Source: Neisseriaceae bacterium (lineage in GTDB: Bacteria > Pseudomonadota > Gammaproteobacteria > Burkholderiales > Neisseriaceae). From it: DNA of 5,821 nucleotides. The notes under the pieces were generated by a model that was given only the letters and a program-made list of their open reading frames with translations, was not told where the DNA came from and did not search any database. The position numbers and the translations under genes are program-made. This document shows positions 1 to 4,949 of the stretch, one piece after another (positions within the stretch are counted from its first letter, which is position 1; every line of letters begins with the position of its first letter). The DNA is taken from the NCBI GenBank assembly GCA_017518785.1, contig JAFWUA010000134.1:1-5821 (forward strand). The letters are read 5' to 3'.

Positions 1-2466
1 GCTGGTAATACAACCATATCCAATGCTGCTGGTACTGAAACCACAGAAGTAAACGCTGGTGATATTGCTGTTACCGATACAAACGGTTCAACCACAATTG
101 AAGGCAACAAAACTACTATTGCGGATACTGCCGGAAACACTACTATTATTGAAGGTAATCATATTACTTTCAACGATGGTGGTAGTAACAATACTGGCGT
201 GATTGATGGTTTGGCAACTCATATCAATAATGATGGCACGTACGATAATACAACCGTTAATCAAGCTGCTACTGTGCAAGATGTGTTAAATAGCGGTTGG
301 AAGCTAAAAGTTAATGATGCTCAACAAGACTTTGTTCAACATAACGATTCAGCTAATTTCGTAGATGGCAAAGGTACAACAGCTAACTATGGAATTGGTT
401 TCAACGGTAAAACTGGTGTTTATTACGATGTAAATATCACAACGGGTGGTAATGAATACGTTAATATGACATATGATAGTACAACCAATACCTATGCTAT
501 TGATGATTCAAATATTACCAATGCCATTAATAATTCAGGCTTTGAATTAGCTGCATCGAGTAGTGGAACAGGTGAGCATGAAGTTAAAAACACCAATAAA
601 ACAGGTTACCAAGATATTAAGAACGGTAATAGGGTAACTGTGGACGCTGGTAACAATATTAAGATTATCCAAGATGCTGGTAAGGTAACCATTCAAACCA
701 AAGACGATGTTACCTTTAACAACGTTACGATTAATGATGATCTTACTGTTGGAGGTGATACCACTGTTAATAACCTAACTGCTACCGGTGATACCACTGT
801 TAATAACCTAACTGCTACCGGTACAACTCAATTGGGTGATAAGTTCACAGTTACAGGTGATAGTGTAACCTATGATGTTGATAATACTTATTATGCTACT
901 GCTGGTGATAGTACGGTGGTTAATAAAGGTTATGCTGATAGCGTTGGGTGGTTTGTCGGTGATAATAATAAAAATCAAGTCGGAGATAAAATTGATAATA
1001 ACAAACAAGTCAACTTTATCAATGGCGAAGGTACTGTTGCTAATGTAACAGCCAATACTGCCGGAAATGGTGCTGTTAACGTTACTTTCGATGTTAAGAA
1101 AAACGAAAATGCAACAGGTACAACCATTAATAATGCCATTAATAATGGTGTTGTTCAAAATGGTGCAGCAGATCAGTATTGGGATTCGGCTGATATTCAG
1201 CATATTGTCAATAATACCGGTTGGACTGTTTCAGGTGGTAACAAAGTTACAGGTGGTAGTCAGCAATTAGTGTCTGCCGGAAAAGTGGTTGAGTTTGCTT
1301 CTAGCTCTGACAACTTAACCATTAACCAAAATTACGATGCTACTGCCGGTAAAACCACATTTACATTTGGTGTTAATCCCAATGCTACATTTAACAGTTG
1401 GGCATTAACTGTTAATGGTGGTAATAGCAATAATGGTAATGAACCACGTAATTTGGTAAATAGTGGTAATATCAAAGCTTCTTATCATGATAAAGATGAG
1501 ACTGTTAATGGTGTTGCTTATAAAAAAGGCGATATTTCCTATGATTTAGCACCTGTGGTAAATATTGGTGATACAAACACTATTACGATTGATGGTGATA
1601 AAAATAATATTACCTTTAATCAAACAGGTGGCGGAAGCATTAACAATCTAACTAGCCATATTAATCCTGATGGTTCACGAGTTGGAAGTGGTGATGAAAA
1701 TGAAGCTGCTACCGTACAAGATGTATTAAATAGCGGTTTCTATTTGAAAGCCGGTGGTCAAGATGTTGATTTTGTTCAACATGGTGATACGGTGAATTTC
1801 AAATCATCTAACAATACTATTAATGTTACCGCTGTACCAAATGCTACTAATGGCGAAGTGGATTTAAATATTGCGGTTAATGTTCCGGCAGTGCAAAAGA
1901 ATTTAGATCCGATTACTTTCTATGGTGATAGTGGTTCATTTGATCGCCGTTTGGGACAGACTGTTAATGTGGTTGGTGCTGATGACAATATTAGCGTTGA
2001 AGCATCTGGTAATACTTTGAGAATTAAAGTTGCTGACGACTTAAAAGTAGATAGCATTCAAACCGGCGATACTATTGTTAATAATGAAGGTGTAACTATT
2101 AATAATGGCAACCAACGTCCTGTTAGCTTAACTCAAAATGGCTTGGATAATGGCGGTAATCGGATTACCAATGTTGGCAATGGTGTTCAACCTAATGACG
2201 CTGCGAATGTTGGTCAGTTGCAGGGCGTGGAGGGACGTGCTAATGCTGGTACTGCCCAAGCATTGGCAACCGCAGGCTTACCACATGCTTATTTACCTGG
2301 TAAGAATATGGTGTCAGTAGGCGGTGGTGTATATCGCGGTGAAGCAGGTTACGCCGTAGGATTCTCCTCCGTATCCGATAACGGTGCTTGGGTGTTCCAA
2401 GCAACCGGTAGCGGTAACTCTAAAGGTAATTTTGGCGGTTCAGTTGGTATGGGATTCCAATGGTAA
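1..2466 (+). CDS. Trimeric autotransporter adhesin (YadA/Hia-like), C-terminal part, 5' end outside window
   Basis: The frame is open from base 1 to the TAA at 2464-2466 (821 residues); signal peptide and distal head are missing. The family forms homotrimeric surface fibres that bind host or other cells; the C-terminus forms a 12-strand outer-membrane barrel from three chains. The anchor is clear: a neck-type motif (RITNVGNGVQPNDAANVGQL, residues 721-740), a short helix (GRANAGTAQALATAGLP), then about 60 residues of alternating beta-strands (YLPGKNMVSVGGGVYRGEAG, then AVGFSS, WVFQATGSG, GGSVGMGFQW) ending in the usual aromatic residue. Upstream is a low-complexity, Asn/Thr/Gly/Val-rich, cysteine-free stalk with Trp-ring-like modules around W100, W317, W408 and F580 (residues counted from base 1). 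V67 is GTG, but the frame extends well upstream, so it is not a real start. Family assignment is very secure; ligand and total length are unknown. Confidence 0.96.
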   Translation, partial: AGNTTISNAAGTETTEVNAGDIAVTDTNGSTTIEGNKTTIADTAGNTTIIEGNHITFNDGGSNNTGVIDGLATHINNDGTYDNTTVNQAATVQDVLNSGWKLKVNDAQQDFVQHNDSANFVDGKGTTANYGIGFNGKTGVYYDVNITTGGNEYVNMTYDSTTNTYAIDDSNITNAINNSGFELAASSSGTGEHEVKNTNKTGYQDIKNGNRVTVDAGNNIKIIQDAGKVTIQTKDDVTFNNVTINDDLTVGGDTTVNNLTATGDTTVNNLTATGTTQLGDKFTVTGDSVTYDVDNTYYATAGDSTVVNKGYADSVGWFVGDNNKNQVGDKIDNNKQVNFINGEGTVANVTANTAGNGAVNVTFDVKKNENATGTTINNAINNGVVQNGAADQYWDSADIQHIVNNTGWTVSGGNKVTGGSQQLVSAGKVVEFASSSDNLTINQNYDATAGKTTFTFGVNPNATFNSWALTVNGGNSNNGNEPRNLVNSGNIKASYHDKDETVNGVAYKKGDISYDLAPVVNIGDTNTITIDGDKNNITFNQTGGGSINNLTSHINPDGSRVGSGDENEAATVQDVLNSGFYLKAGGQDVDFVQHGDTVNFKSSNNTINVTAVPNATNGEVDLNIAVNVPAVQKNLDPITFYGDSGSFDRRLGQTVNVVGADDNISVEASGNTLRIKVADDLKVDSIQTGDTIVNNEGVTINNGNQRPVSLTQNGLDNGGNRITNVGNGVQPNDAANVGQLQGVEGRANAGTAQALATAGLPHAYLPGKNMVSVGGGVYRGEAGYAVGFSSVSDNGAWVFQATGSGNSKGNFGGSVGMGFQW
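125..136 (+). other. Candidate DNA-uptake-like motif, 10/12 match, in the adhesin gene
   Basis: ATACTGCCGGAA matches the window's recurring 12-mer AGTCTGCCGGAA at 10 of 12 bases and contains the full 9-base core CTGCCGGAA. It encodes part of DTAGN using GCC GGA, although most Ala-Gly pairs in this gene are GCT GGT. The uptake role is inferred. Confidence 0.5.
754..819 (+). repeat. Perfect 33-bp tandem duplication inside the adhesin gene
   Basis: Two identical 33-base units (754-786 and 787-819) lie in frame and each encodes GDTTVNNLTAT. They sit in a stalk segment following VTFNNVTINDDLTVG. Because 33 is a multiple of three, copy gain or loss changes fibre length by 11 residues without breaking the frame. 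Perfect identity suggests a recent duplication. Confidence 0.9.
1065..1076 (+). other. Candidate DNA-uptake-like motif, 10/12 match, in the adhesin gene
   Basis: A second ATACTGCCGGAA, in the same orientation and the same codon context (NTAGN, ACT GCC GGA) as the site at 125-136. It contains the 9-base core CTGCCGGAA. Confidence 0.5.
1271..1282 (+). other. Candidate DNA-uptake-like motif, 11/12 match, in the adhesin gene
   Basis: TGTCTGCCGGAA differs from the intergenic 12-mer only at its first base. It is read in frame as V-S-A-G-K (TCT GCC GGA), in the same orientation as the other two sites in this gene. Confidence 0.55.
1603..1800 (+). repeat. Diverged second copy of the stalk module also found at 157-360
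   Basis: Residues 535-600 (NNITFNQTGGG, then HINPDG, AATVQDVLNSGFYLK, DVDFVQHGDTVNF) repeat residues 53-120 (NHITFNDGG, HINNDG, AATVQDVLNSGWKLK, QQDFVQHNDSANF). The two copies are about 480 residues apart. This is the Trp-ring type of module typical of Hia-like adhesins. In this second copy the Trp of the SGW motif is Phe (codon 1738-1740). The DNA also remains similar, for example around 265-297 and 1705-1737. Confidence 0.8.
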
Positions 2467-2481
2467 TTTAAGCTGTTAAAT

Positions 2482-2514
2482 AAAAAGCGAGTGGCTAAAA
2501 TCACTCGCTTTTTT
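2482..2514 (+). terminator. Intrinsic terminator of the adhesin gene
   Basis: A 12-bp perfect stem, AAAAAGCGAGTG (2482-2493) against CACTCGCTTTTT (2502-2513), with an 8-base loop, runs directly into T residues. It begins 16 bases after the adhesin stop codon. The GC-rich centre and T tract make this a canonical rho-independent terminator. Confidence 0.92.
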
Positions 2515-2521
2515 GTATATA

Positions 2522-2687
2522 GAGACTCCTGCAAAACTCGTCATTCTGAATTTCACGAAGTGAAATGAAGAATTTAACTTATTGTTTATAAATATTCTTC
2601 ACTACGTTCAGAATGACGAGTAACAGAAAAAATCGAGTTTTGCAGGAATCTCGAGTAATAGAAAAAATCGAATTTTGCAGGAGTCTC
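2522..2687. mobile_element. MITE-like palindromic element, copy 1, with extended right end
   Basis: The ends are 19-base terminal inverted repeats with one mismatch: GAGACTCCTGCAAAACTCG (2522-2540) and its complement (2669-2687). Inside them, TCATTCTGAA (2541-2550) is mirrored by TTCAGAATGA (2607-2616), and a small hairpin (ATTTCAC-GAA-GTGAAAT) lies further in, so the element can fold into a long branched hairpin. Positions 2522-2651 align without gaps to 4402-4531 with about six differences in 130 bases. The element is flanked by TA on each side (2520-2521, 2688-2689). It has no coding capacity, so it would need a transposase encoded elsewhere. The ends resemble those I recall for IS5-family elements of Neisseria, which is only a suggestion. 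It lies just after the adhesin terminator. Confidence 0.8.
2617..2686. repeat. 35-bp imperfect tandem duplication of the element's right arm
   Basis: Positions 2617-2651 and 2652-2686 are adjacent 35-base copies with three mismatches. Each carries CGAGTAA, GAAAAAATCGA and TTTTGCAGGA. The other full element at 4402-4532 has only one such unit, so the duplication is specific to this copy. Confidence 0.85.
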
Positions 2688-2727
2688 TAACAAGTAATTA
2701 TTCTTCATTTTCATACTAAAAATTTAC

Positions 2728-2764
2728 GAATGACGAGTTTTGCAAAGGTTTTAGTCTGCCGGAA
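2728..2764 (-). repeat. Fragment of a related element end joined to the 12-mer motif
   Basis: Read on the minus strand this is TTCCGGCAGACT, then AAAACCTTTGCAAAAC, then TCGTCATTC. The last part (TGCAAAACTCGTCATTC) is identical to the left arm of the MITE. The first 28 bases match 4285-4312 with two differences. No partner arm is visible near it, so it looks like a remnant. Confidence 0.65.
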
Positions 2765-2795
2765 GAGTTTATTAAACATTTCCGGCAGACTTTTA
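2753..2795 (+). terminator. Inverted pair of the 12-mer forming a terminator-like hairpin
   Basis: AGTCTGCCGGAA (2753-2764) and its exact complement (2780-2791) form a 12-bp stem with a 15-base loop, followed on the plus strand by TTTT then AAATTATT. Inverted DUS pairs acting as terminators are well known in Neisseria. The T run favours plus-strand termination as a backup after the adhesin gene. The minus-strand side lacks a T run, so it is a weak terminator for the tRNA. Confidence 0.65.
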
Positions 2796-2856
2796 AATTA
2801 TTGAATCTGCATTGTTACTAAATACGAGTTTTTAGAAACTAATAAGATAAGCATAT

Positions 2857-2948
2857 TGGCGGAAAAGGAGGGATTCGAACCCTCGTTACGATTGTTACCG
2901 TAAAACGGATTTCGAGTCCGCCGCATTCGACCACTCTGCCACTTTTCC
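2857..2948 (-). tRNA. tRNA-Ser (anticodon CGA)
   Basis: On the minus strand the acceptor stem GGAAAAG pairs with CTTTTCC. It is followed by discriminator G and an encoded CCA at the 3' end. The anticodon stem GCGGA/TCCGT encloses the loop CTCGAAA, giving anticodon CGA, which reads UCG. A long variable arm (TTTTACGG..CGTAA region) and the T-loop GGTTCGAATCC are present, both expected for a class II serine tRNA. The gene is 92 bases including CCA. G73 is the serine discriminator base. It is transcribed away from coaBC from its own promoter. No clear intrinsic terminator follows it on the minus strand. Confidence 0.96.
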
Positions 2949-2965
2949 GCATGAAAGAGTCGCAG

Positions 2966-2995
2966 ATTATAGATGATAATAACAATTGACCGCAA
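2966..2995 (-). promoter_or_regulatory. Sigma-70-type promoter of tRNA-Ser
   Basis: On the minus strand a perfect TATAAT (-10, 2971 to 2966) lies 18 bases downstream of TTGCGG (-35, 2995 to 2990). The -10 box ends 17 bases before the tRNA's first base, leaving a short 5' leader for processing. The -10 box is strong and the -35 box partial. Confidence 0.75.
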
Positions 2996-3001
2996 GTTTG
3001 T

Positions 3002-3028
3002 TTGTTATATTCCAATATATTGTAGAAT
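3002..3028 (+). promoter_or_regulatory. Possible coaBC promoter (weak)
   Basis: TAGAAT (3023-3028) is a good -10 box about 40 bases before the coaBC start and is the same hexamer used by the rpmH promoter. The best -35 candidates are TTGTTA (3002-3007, 15-base spacer) or TTGTTT (2998-3003, 19-base spacer), neither ideal. It would be divergent from the tRNA promoter. Confidence 0.4.
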
Positions 3029-3066
3029 ATGGCATTTTAATTAACCGTAAAAATTAGTGTGCATAT

Positions 3067-4251
3067 ATGAGTGAGGCTAAAAAGGTTGTTTTGGGTGTAA
3101 GCGGAGGGATTGCGGCTTACAAGTCATGTGAGATTGTGCGTTTGTTAAAAAAACATGGGCATGATGTTTATGTTGTAATGACTCGTGATGCTACTGAATT
3201 TGTATCTGCGAAGACTTTTCAAGCTTTAAGTCAGCAAGAAGTTTTTGTTGATGATTTGTCAAAATCTAATACATCTAATGCGATGGATCATATTGCATTG
3301 GCTCGCATGGCTGATGCTATTCTAATTGCACCAGCAACTGCAAATACAATTGCCAAAATCGCAAATGGCATTGCTGATAATTTATTGACTACTATGGTGT
3401 TAGCACGTGGGAATTGCCCATTGCTTATAGCTCCAGCTATGAATACTCAAATGTGGAATAATTTTGCAACACAAAGAAATATTAAGCAGTTAATCGCAGA
3501 TGGTGTGCAAATTATCAATCCTGCTTCTGGAGAATTAGCATGCGGAGAAGTTGGTATTGGAAAAATGGCATCTTACGATGAAATTGTTGATTTATTGCAA
3601 GATGTTTGGTGCGAGAAATTTTTAAATGGTCGCAATGTATTGATTACATTAGGTGCAACTATGGAAATGATAGACCCTGTTCGCGGAATTACCAATATTT
3701 CGACAGGACGCATGGGAGTGGCATTATCGCGTGCATGTAGAAGAGCAGGTGCTAATGTTCATATTGTACATGGTTCTGTTGCAGTGCCATTGCCATATGG
3801 TATGAGCAGTGTAGATGGCGTTACAAATGCACAGGATATGTATGATGTAGTAATGCGAAAAGTTGAAAATTGCGATATTTTTATCTCGGTAGCAGCGGTT
3901 GCCGATTATCGCGTGCTTAATAAATCTGATAAAAAAATAAAGAAAAATAATGGATTACCAGTTATAGAATTAACTGAAAATCCAGATATTTTGGCAAGTG
4001 TAGCTAATTTAGATAATCCGCCATTTTGTGTTGGTTTTGCTGCTGAAAGTAATCGGGTTGTTGAATATGCAAGAGAAAAACGTATTAAGAAAAATATTCC
4101 AATGTTAGTTGCAAATCAAGTTAATGAAGCAATGGGAAAAACTACTAATCACGTTACGATTATCGATACACAACAAGAAATTACCTTGCCACAAATGGAT
4201 AAGGATAAGGTGGCAATGGCAATTGTTAAGCGTTTAGGTGAGTTATTGTAA
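3067..4251 (+). CDS. coaBC: Bifunctional phosphopantothenoylcysteine decarboxylase / phosphopantothenate-cysteine ligase
   Basis: This cytosolic enzyme carries out two steps of coenzyme A synthesis: CoaB joins 4'-phosphopantothenate to cysteine using CTP, and CoaC decarboxylates the product to 4'-phosphopantetheine using FMN. The N-terminal half is the flavodoxin-like CoaC domain: nucleotide-binding GVSGGIAAYK (10-19), catalytic His in MDHIALA (H75), PAMNTQMW (123-130), and the active-site Cys in ACGEVGIGKM (C159). The C-terminal half, from about residue 188, is CoaB: GATMEMIDPVRGITNISTGR (196-215), AAVADYR (276-282), the lysine-rich KKIKK (289-293), ENPDI (304-308) and GFAAE (323-327). Its 394 residues compare with about 400 for the family, so it appears intact. 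The ATG at 3067 fits the usual N-terminus, although no strong Shine-Dalgarno sequence precedes it. It stands alone, divergent from tRNA-Ser, with repeats downstream. Confidence 0.98.
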   Translation: MSEAKKVVLGVSGGIAAYKSCEIVRLLKKHGHDVYVVMTRDATEFVSAKTFQALSQQEVFVDDLSKSNTSNAMDHIALARMADAILIAPATANTIAKIANGIADNLLTTMVLARGNCPLLIAPAMNTQMWNNFATQRNIKQLIADGVQIINPASGELACGEVGIGKMASYDEIVDLLQDVWCEKFLNGRNVLITLGATMEMIDPVRGITNISTGRMGVALSRACRRAGANVHIVHGSVAVPLPYGMSSVDGVTNAQDMYDVVMRKVENCDIFISVAAVADYRVLNKSDKKIKKNNGLPVIELTENPDILASVANLDNPPFCVGFAAESNRVVEYAREKRIKKNIPMLVANQVNEAMGKTTNHVTIIDTQQEITLPQMDKDKVAMAIVKRLGELL

Positions 4252-4284
4252 GAAACTGTAAGTATTAATTACTTAAAATTTATT

Positions 4285-4296
4285 TTCCGGCAGACT
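4285..4296 (-). other. Single copy of the 12-mer motif downstream of coaBC
   Basis: TTCCGGCAGACT is an exact reverse complement of AGTCTGCCGGAA, 33 bases after the coaBC stop. It abuts the outer end of a palindromic repeat (GAAACTTTTGCAAAAC), just as at 2728-2764. It is unpaired, so it is not a terminator hairpin by itself. Confidence 0.65.
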
Positions 4297-4596
4297 GAAA
4301 CTTTTGCAAAACTCATCATTCTTTATTTTTATGCGAAAAATAAAGAATATAATTATTTGTTAAATAAAAAGATTTTTTCATAGACTCTTCGCCTCGTTAA
4401 GGAGACTCCTGCAAAACTCGTCATTCTGAATTTCACGAAGTGAAATGAAGAATCTAACTTATTGTTTATAAAGATTCTTTGCTACGTTCAGAATGACGAG
4501 TAATAGAAAAAATCGAGTTTTGCAGGAGTCTTTTAAGGGCTACAAGTCGGTTTTAAATGACGAATGAGAAAAAAGTAGGTTTTGCAAAGGTTTCAG
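4295..4596. repeat. Diverged palindromic element interrupted by a MITE copy
   Basis: CTGAAACTTTTGCAAAAC (4295-4312) is mirrored by the complement at 4579-4596 with one mismatch in 18. The left arm continues with TCATCATTCTTTATT, resembling the MITE left arm, and contains a perfect 13-bp AT-rich hairpin (4318-4330 against 4336-4348, 5-base loop). The right arm (ATGACGAATGAGAAAAAAG, then GGTTTTGCA) aligns with the MITE right arm. Between the arms lies an intact 131-base MITE. The simplest reading is an older relative into which a younger copy inserted. There is no coding capacity. Confidence 0.65.
4402..4532. mobile_element. MITE-like palindromic element, copy 2, flanked by TTAAG
   Basis: Terminal inverted repeats AGACTCCTGCAAAACTCG (4403-4420) and its complement (4514-4531) match perfectly over 18 bases. 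The interior is about 95% identical to 2522-2651. Direct TTAAG repeats abut both ends (4397-4401 and 4533-4537), as expected of a target-site duplication, although chance cannot be excluded for five bases. It is non-coding and folds into a long imperfect hairpin. It lies inside the outer element 4295-4596. Confidence 0.8.
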
Positions 4597-4654
4597 ATTA
4601 CCAATTAACTTTATCAATTTTGGAAAATTCGTTTTAACTCTTGCTAAACCTTGT

Positions 4655-4701
4655 TTCCGGCAGACTTTATGTTTATGTATAAAAAGGTTAGTCTGCCGGA
4701 A
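4655..4701. repeat. Second inverted pair of the 12-mer, upstream of rpmH
   Basis: TTCCGGCAGACT (4655-4666) and AGTCTGCCGGAA (4690-4701) form a 12-bp stem, extendable by one pair, with a 23-base loop. It lies just before the rpmH promoter and could stop read-through from coaBC. The plus-strand sequence after it (AAATAGTTTC) has only a weak T run, so termination is uncertain. The arm order is opposite to the pair at 2753-2791. Confidence 0.7.
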
Positions 4702-4722
4702 AATAGTTTCATAAGTACGCCT

Positions 4723-4751
4723 TTGACAAAGGTTATTGAGAATGATAGAAT
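4723..4751 (+). promoter_or_regulatory. Strong sigma-70-type promoter of the rpmH operon
   Basis: A consensus -35 box TTGACA (4723-4728) is followed by a 17-base spacer and TAGAAT (4746-4751), a one-mismatch -10 box. Transcription would start near 4758, giving a leader of about 57 bases. Ribosome-binding candidates before the rpmH ATG are AAGAGA (4804-4809, 5 bases away) and AAGGA (4797-4801, 13 bases away). A near-consensus promoter fits a ribosomal protein operon. Confidence 0.88.
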
Positions 4752-4814
4752 TAAACGTTTCAAATCTTCATTTTAAGAAGAGAATTTTGGTTTTTTAAGG
4801 ATTAAGAGACAATT

Positions 4815-4949
4815 ATGAAACGTACATATCAACCTTCTGTTATTAAGCGTAAACGTACTCATGGATTTTTAGTTCGTTCTCGTACTCGCGGTGGTCGTGC
4901 CGTTTTAGCTGCTCGCCGTGCCAAAGGTCGCAAACGTTTGGCAGTATGA
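4815..4949 (+). CDS. rpmH: 50S ribosomal protein L34
   Basis: The frame encodes 44 residues beginning MKRTYQPSVIKRKRTHGF and ending AKGRKRLAV, the standard length and sequence of bacterial L34. This very basic protein binds 23S rRNA in the large subunit. Every conserved block is present: the KRTYQPS start, the RKRTHGFLVRSRTRGGRAVL core and the basic tail. It is the first gene of the operon behind a near-consensus promoter. Its stop codon overlaps the rnpA start in ATGA (4946-4949), which implies translational coupling. Arginine codons are mostly CGT, as in highly expressed genes. Confidence 0.99.
   Translation: MKRTYQPSVIKRKRTHGFLVRSRTRGGRAVLAARRAKGRKRLAV

Noticed and set aside
88..279. Short minus-strand open frame near the window start
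   Set aside because: It is another antisense shadow of the adhesin frame, with low-complexity composition and no ribosome-binding site.
808..1203. 131-codon open frame on the minus strand within the adhesin gene
   Set aside because: It is antisense to the low-complexity Asn/Thr/Gly/Val-rich adhesin frame, whose codons give few stops on the other strand. The translated product is Ile/Ser/Asn-rich with no recognisable family.
2349..2534. Minus-strand open frame across the adhesin 3' end and terminator
   Set aside because: It reads backwards through the conserved anchor and the terminator hairpin; it is explained by those features.
2617..2686. Possible CRISPR-like repeat
   Set aside because: There are only two directly adjacent units with no spacer and three mismatches; they are the right arm of a palindromic element.
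2857..2948. tRNA-Ser as an integration site for a mobile island
   Set aside because: No duplicated tRNA 3' end and no integrase gene is visible; the downstream sequence contains only short repeats.
2798..2995. 65-codon minus-strand open frame
   Set aside because: It contains the whole tRNA-Ser gene and its promoter, so the apparent protein is translated tRNA sequence.
4318..4348. Perfect 13-bp hairpin as the coaBC terminator
   Set aside because: The stem is almost entirely A/T, no T tract follows, and its position matches the inner hairpin of the palindromic element family, so it is better explained as part of the repeat.
4532..4814. Possible replication origin beside rpmH
   Set aside because: No TTATCCACA-type DnaA boxes or clustered variants are visible, and dnaA is absent from this side.
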